A stretch of DNA of 8,396 nt from Vulcanimicrobiota bacterium (GTDB taxonomy: Bacteria > Vulcanimicrobiota > Vulcanimicrobiia > Vulcanimicrobiales > Vulcanimicrobiaceae), in contig PKWF01000065.1 in the NCBI GenBank assembly GCA_003133185.1, forward strand, positions 19,269 through 27,664, given 5' to 3'. A program made the position numbers and the translations under genes. Shown one piece after another: positions 5,611 to 8,396 of this stretch. Each line of letters begins with the position of its first letter. The stretch's first letter is position 1. Under the pieces are notes generated by a model that saw only the letters and a program-made list of their open reading frames with translations, did no database searches and had not been told where the DNA came from.

Positions 5611-6369
5611 CTAGTGGCCTTTTTGCCGTTTGATCGCGGCTTGGCGGCGGTGCTCCATCTCTTCCAGCTCGAGCATCATGACGTCGACGACCTTGTCGAC
5701 CTCCGCGACCTGCGTCGGCGGCGGCTCTTCGCCCGACCGCCGCTGAGGCGGCTTGACGCTCCGATGTTCGTCGAGAACGACGTCTTGGGCGTGAGCTTTG
5801 CGCAGAAACTTGGAATAGGTCGCAGCGGCCCGGGCCCGCGCGTCCTGCGTCCCTTCGACGTTGAAGACGTCCGCGAAGAACTGCATCTTCGCGTGAACTT
5901 CGGGCGCCTTTTCCGGCGGATAGATCGTGGCTGGGTCGCCGAGGGCGATGTGCTGCATCGGTACGCTCTCGCCTTTGCGCAGACGGGTATTCACGTGCAC
6001 GATCCCGCCCAGCGCGACGCCGCTTCCATCCTCGAGCTTCGCCCCGTTGAAAATCTTCGTGCCGCTTGCCACAAAACAGCCATCACCAATCGTCGCTCCG
6101 ACGACGTAGGCCTGAGGACCCACGATGCAGCGGCTGCCGATCTGCAGCGGAAATTGCAAAACGCTCCCGCCGCTGGCTTTCAGAACGGCGTTTTCCATCA
6201 CTACCGTATCGGATCCGATCGTCACCGCCGCACCCTCCGCAACGATGACGGCCCCGTGCAGCACCGCGCAGCCGGCGCCGATCGTCACCTCTCCGGCAAC
6301 GGTCGCCGTGGGGGCAACGTACGCGCTCGAATGAACCTTTGGCTTTTTCGTTCCGCTGGACAGAATCAT
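5611..6369 (-). CDS. Gamma-carbonic-anhydrase-family beta-helix protein lacking the zinc histidines
   Basis: A 252-residue protein. Residues about 10-150 form hexapeptide repeats of a left-handed beta-helix (APTATVAGEVTIGAGCAVLHGAV, in pieces; later IGDGCFVASGTKIFNGAKL and ALGGIVHVNTRL), the fold of the trimeric gamma-CA/PaaY/YrdA family, ending in the family's GDPA motif (144-147). The metal site is not conserved: the three histidine positions read K64 (VMENAVLK), P85 and V90 (VGPQAYVVG, where active members have GHxAxxHG). Carbonic anhydrase activity is therefore unlikely, and a structural or ligand-binding role is more plausible. Residues about 155-252 are a charged, largely helical extension with a Pro-rich hinge (QRRSGEEPPP) and a coiled-coil-like end (LELEEMEHRRQAAIKRQ). 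The ATG overlaps the ATPase stop (ATGA), so it is translationally coupled, and permease 1 follows after 2 bp. Confidence 0.85.
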   Translation of the reverse strand: MILSSGTKKPKVHSSAYVAPTATVAGEVTIGAGCAVLHGAVIVAEGAAVTIGSDTVVMENAVLKASGGSVLQFPLQIGSRCIVGPQAYVVGATIGDGCFVASGTKIFNGAKLEDGSGVALGGIVHVNTRLRKGESVPMQHIALGDPATIYPPEKAPEVHAKMQFFADVFNVEGTQDARARAAATYSKFLRKAHAQDVVLDEHRSVKPPQRRSGEEPPPTQVAEVDKVVDVMMLELEEMEHRRQAAIKRQKGH

Positions 6370-7373
6370 GACGCACCCTCCTCCGGCCGGCGCTCGTATC
6401 CCTCGATATAGATGCGGCGAATGATCGATTCCAAGTCGGGCTCCTCCAAACTCACGTCTTCGACGCTATAGCGCTCACTCGCTTGCCGCACGAGGCGATC
6501 CGCCCGCTGCAGGTTGCGATCGAATCGAAAGCGCGCGCTCGAATCCTCGAGTCCGCTCAGTTGCGCGCCGTCGAGCTCGGGTTGCGCGACCGGTTCGCTA
6601 AAACGCACGATGAGTGTGCGGAAGCGACCGTACTCGCTCTTGATCCGATCGATGTCGCCGTCGTAAATGAGCGTCCCTCGATCGATGAGGACGATCCGCC
6701 GGCAGAGACGCTCGACGTCGGCGAGGTCGTGCGTCGTCAAGACGATCGTCGCTCCGCGCTCGGAGTTGATTCTGGCGATGAACTCCCGGATCGCCTCCTT
6801 CGCGACCACGTCGAGTCCGATCGTCGGTTCGTCTAGATAGACGACTTTGGGACCGTGCAGGAGCGCGGCCGCGAAATCGCCGCGCATCCGTTGGCCCAAG
6901 GAGAGCTGCCGTACCGGCGTGTGTAGGAAGTCGCTCATTTCGAGAATGTCGACGAACTCGCTGAGGTTTCGCCGGTACCGGCCGGGCGGAATACCGTAGA
7001 TCGCCTGAAGAAGCTCGAACGAGTCGATCAGCGGCAGATCCCAATAGAGCTGACTTCGCTGGCCGAAGACCACACCGATGTTGCGAGCGTTCTCCTTGCG
7101 GTTTTTCCACGGAATCAGTCCGGCGACGCGCACCTGACCCGACGTCGGAACGAGAATCCCGGTGAGCATCTTGATCGTCGTGGACTTACCCGCGCCGTTG
7201 GGACCGATGTAGCCGACCAGCTCGCCGGGCTCCAACGCAAAGGTGACGTCGCCGACGGCGACCCGCTCCTCGTATTCGGGCGAGAAGAGGGAGCGCAGCG
7301 CGCCGAGGGCTCCCGGCGTGCGCTTTACGGTGCGAAAGACCTTGCGCAGGTCGCGCGCTTCAACGATTGGCAG
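6366..7373 (-). CDS. ABC exporter ATP-binding protein (COG4586-like)
   Basis: A 335-residue protein with a complete nucleotide-binding domain: Walker A GPNGAGKST (57-65), Q-loop in VVFGQRSQLYWDLP (101-114, the last part characteristic of this subfamily), ABC signature LSLGQ (157-161), Walker B VVYLDEP (177-183), and the switch histidine H215 in TTHD. A C-terminal domain of about 100 residues follows. It powers the two ABC-2 permeases encoded downstream. The family N-terminus (PIVEARDLRKVF) is preceded by a CTG at 7373 and by no ATG, GTG or TTG until an ATG at 7478. That ATG would add an Arg-rich stretch that is antisense to the divergent kinase-like gene. A GGAAGGA at 7399-7405 sits too far from the CTG (25 nt), so the true start is unsettled. 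The stop overlaps the start of the gamma-CA-like gene. Confidence 0.92.
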   Translation of the reverse strand: MPIVEARDLRKVFRTVKRTPGALGALRSLFSPEYEERVAVGDVTFALEPGELVGYIGPNGAGKSTTIKMLTGILVPTSGQVRVAGLIPWKNRKENARNIGVVFGQRSQLYWDLPLIDSFELLQAIYGIPPGRYRRNLSEFVDILEMSDFLHTPVRQLSLGQRMRGDFAAALLHGPKVVYLDEPTIGLDVVAKEAIREFIARINSERGATIVLTTHDLADVERLCRRIVLIDRGTLIYDGDIDRIKSEYGRFRTLIVRFSEPVAQPELDGAQLSGLEDSSARFRFDRNLQRADRLVRQASERYSVEDVSLEEPDLESIIRRIYIEGYERRPEEGAS

Positions 7374-7408
7374 GACACCGCGATTCGTCGTTACGTATTC
7401 CTTCCCCG
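7374..7408. other. Short divergent intergenic region between ABC ATPase and kinase-like gene
   Basis: About 35 bp between the chosen starts of two divergent gene sets. It contains GGAAGGA on the - strand (7399-7405) and a palindromic TACGTA (7392-7397). No clear promoter hexamers are visible. Promoters for both directions probably extend into the opposite coding regions, so the two transcripts may interfere with each other or be controlled together. Confidence 0.3.
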
Positions 7409-8017
7409 GTGATCGTGACGATCTCGAACGAGTACGGATCCGGCGCGCTCGCCGTCGCGGAGCGGGCCGCCCGTGCATTGGGCTACCAATACGTCGACCG
7501 GCAGCTCCCGGTCGTGGTTGCCAAACGGCTGCACATCACGCCTGAGGCCGTGGAAGCCAGCGAAGACTCGCAACGAACGCTGGGCGAGCTTCTATTGGAC
7601 GGTCTGGAGCGGGCTACGCCCGAGTTGGCGCAGGCGGCGGCCGCGGAGCCGTTGGACGAAGAGCTTGTCGCGGCCGTTGCGGCGGCCGTGCGAGAGTACG
7701 CAGCGAAAGGCAACTGCGTCATCGTAGGCCGCGGCGCTTTCGCAATCTTGGGCGCTCGTCCGGACGTCCTGCGCGTCTTCATGCACGCACCGCGCGAGTG
7801 GCGCGTCGCACACGTCGTGGAAACCACGCACGTCCGGCGCGACGTCGCGGAGGCGGAGATCGAGCGCGTGGATCGCGCTCGCGTCGCCCACATCCGCCAA
7901 TGGTACGGCCTGGCGTTCGGAGATCCGCAAAACTACGACCTCTGCATCGATACGTCTCGGCTCAGCGTGGCGCAAAGCGCGGCAGCGATCGTCGCTGCGG
8001 TTCAAGCTCGCGCGTGA
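7409..8017 (+). CDS. Cytidylate-kinase-like family protein (P-loop)
   Basis: A 202-residue protein of the cytidylate_kinase-like group (PF13189 type). The N-terminus IVTISNEYGSGALAVAERAARALGYQ (in pieces) matches the family pattern 'IITISREFGSGG...A..LG', which replaces a canonical GxxxxGK[ST] loop. It continues with YVDRQL (28-33), NCVIVGRGAF (102-111), LRVFMHAP (121-128), the Arg-rich lid region VDRARVAHIRQWYG (154-167), and YDLCIDTSRLS (176-186), the usual final strand. Members resemble nucleoside monophosphate kinases, but the substrate of this branch is not established. Start candidates are GTG at 7409 (chosen, family length), GTG at 7415, or TTG at 7367 (14 extra residues). None has a good ribosome binding site. 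The stop overlaps the next gene's GTG (GTGA), so the two are probably co-translated. Confidence 0.85.
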   Translation: MIVTISNEYGSGALAVAERAARALGYQYVDRQLPVVVAKRLHITPEAVEASEDSQRTLGELLLDGLERATPELAQAAAAEPLDEELVAAVAAAVREYAAKGNCVIVGRGAFAILGARPDVLRVFMHAPREWRVAHVVETTHVRRDVAEAEIERVDRARVAHIRQWYGLAFGDPQNYDLCIDTSRLSVAQSAAAIVAAVQARA

Positions 8018-8396
8018 ATATTTTTGCCGCGCTGCGCTATCGCGACTTTCGACTTCTGTGGATCGGACTGCTCGTTTCAAACCTCGGAACCTGGATGCAG
8101 TTCACGGCGATGGGATTCTTCGTCGCCCGAATGGCCGGGTCTGCGCATCAGGCAGCGCTCGATCTCGGCATCTTGGGAGCGGCGCGCGCCATTCCGGTGT
8201 TGTTGTTGTCGCCGCTGGCGGGAGTCATAGCGGATCGGCTCCCGCGCCGCCGCGTTTTGCTGGTGACGAATACGACGATGGCGCTCGCCGCCCTCATTCT
8301 CGCGCTGCTCGCAACGGCGCACGCGCTGAACCTGTTCGGCTTGGTGCTGATTTCGGCACTAAATTCGGGCGCGAACGGATTCGATGCGCCGACTCG
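8014..8396 (+). CDS. MFS_3-type efflux permease, N-terminal part (runs off window)
   Basis: 127 residues of a major-facilitator transporter, from a GTG overlapping the kinase-like stop to the window end. The opening ALRYRDFRLLWIGLLVSNLGTW (residues 6-27) is typical of the MFS_3 (EntS/transmembrane secretion effector-like) group. Helix 1 is near 14-38, helix 2 near 51-70 (AIPVLLLSPLAGVIA), then the loop motif A variant ADRLPRRRVLL (70-80), helix 3 after that, and the start of helix 4 with NGFDAPTR, again characteristic. MFS_3 members usually export siderophores or drugs by proton antiport; the substrate here is unknown. It shares an operon with the upstream kinase-like gene. Confidence 0.88.
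   Translation, partial: MNIFAALRYRDFRLLWIGLLVSNLGTWMQFTAMGFFVARMAGSAHQAALDLGILGAARAIPVLLLSPLAGVIADRLPRRRVLLVTNTTMALAALILALLATAHALNLFGLVLISALNSGANGFDAPT

Noticed and set aside
5557..6411. 284-codon open frame on the + strand
   Set aside because: Antisense to the gamma-CA-like gene, with no recognisable domain. The - strand frame has clear hexapeptide repeats and coupled neighbours.
7374..7478. 35-residue Arg-rich N-terminal extension of the ABC ATPase from the ATG at 7478
   Set aside because: It is antisense to the conserved start of the kinase-like gene and unlike any ABC ATPase N-terminus.

Overview
This is a gene-dense stretch of bacterial chromosome with high GC (roughly 60% by eye). It has almost no intergenic DNA, and most neighbouring genes touch or overlap. 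I see no RNA gene, CRISPR array, insertion sequence or phage gene. The base composition and the mix of families would fit a deep-branching, high-GC soil or environmental lineage such as Eremiobacterota, Acidobacteriota or Actinobacteriota. That placement is a weak inference, because nothing here is a taxonomic marker.

Left part (1-1890): the end of a TPR-repeat protein on the + strand runs 50 bp tail-to-tail into a secreted M28 zinc aminopeptidase on the - strand. The 5' end of the peptidase overlaps head-to-head, by 13 bp, the start of a small GIY-YIG nuclease-domain protein on the + strand. That gene in turn overlaps the end of the next - strand gene by 15 bp.

Central part (1876-7373, mainly - strand): this is a three-component ABC-2 type exporter of the COG4586/COG4587/COG3694 class, but its genes are interleaved with others. 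Read in the - direction, the order is: ATPase; a left-handed beta-helix protein of the gamma-carbonic-anhydrase family that lacks the zinc histidines (overlapping the ATPase by ATGA); permease 1; a secreted two-repeat lectin of the MVL (Microcystis viridis mannan-binding lectin) type with a strong ribosome binding site; then a pirin-family cupin on the opposite strand; permease 2; and an exported class-A-beta-lactamase-like serine hydrolase whose start overlaps the stop of permease 2. The combination suggests export across the envelope together with proteins that act outside the cytoplasm on glycans or peptidoglycan. The substrate cannot be read from the sequence.

Right part (7409-8396, + strand): divergent from the ATPase, a cytidylate-kinase-like protein is joined by a GTGA overlap to an MFS_3-type efflux permease that runs off the window.

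The points most worth a second look are: the tandem lectin inside the ABC operon; the gamma-CA-like protein with all three metal histidines replaced; the serine hydrolase with no obvious general-base glutamate; and three - strand genes whose family-conserved N-termini begin upstream of any ATG, GTG or TTG, so that CTG or another non-standard start has to be considered.
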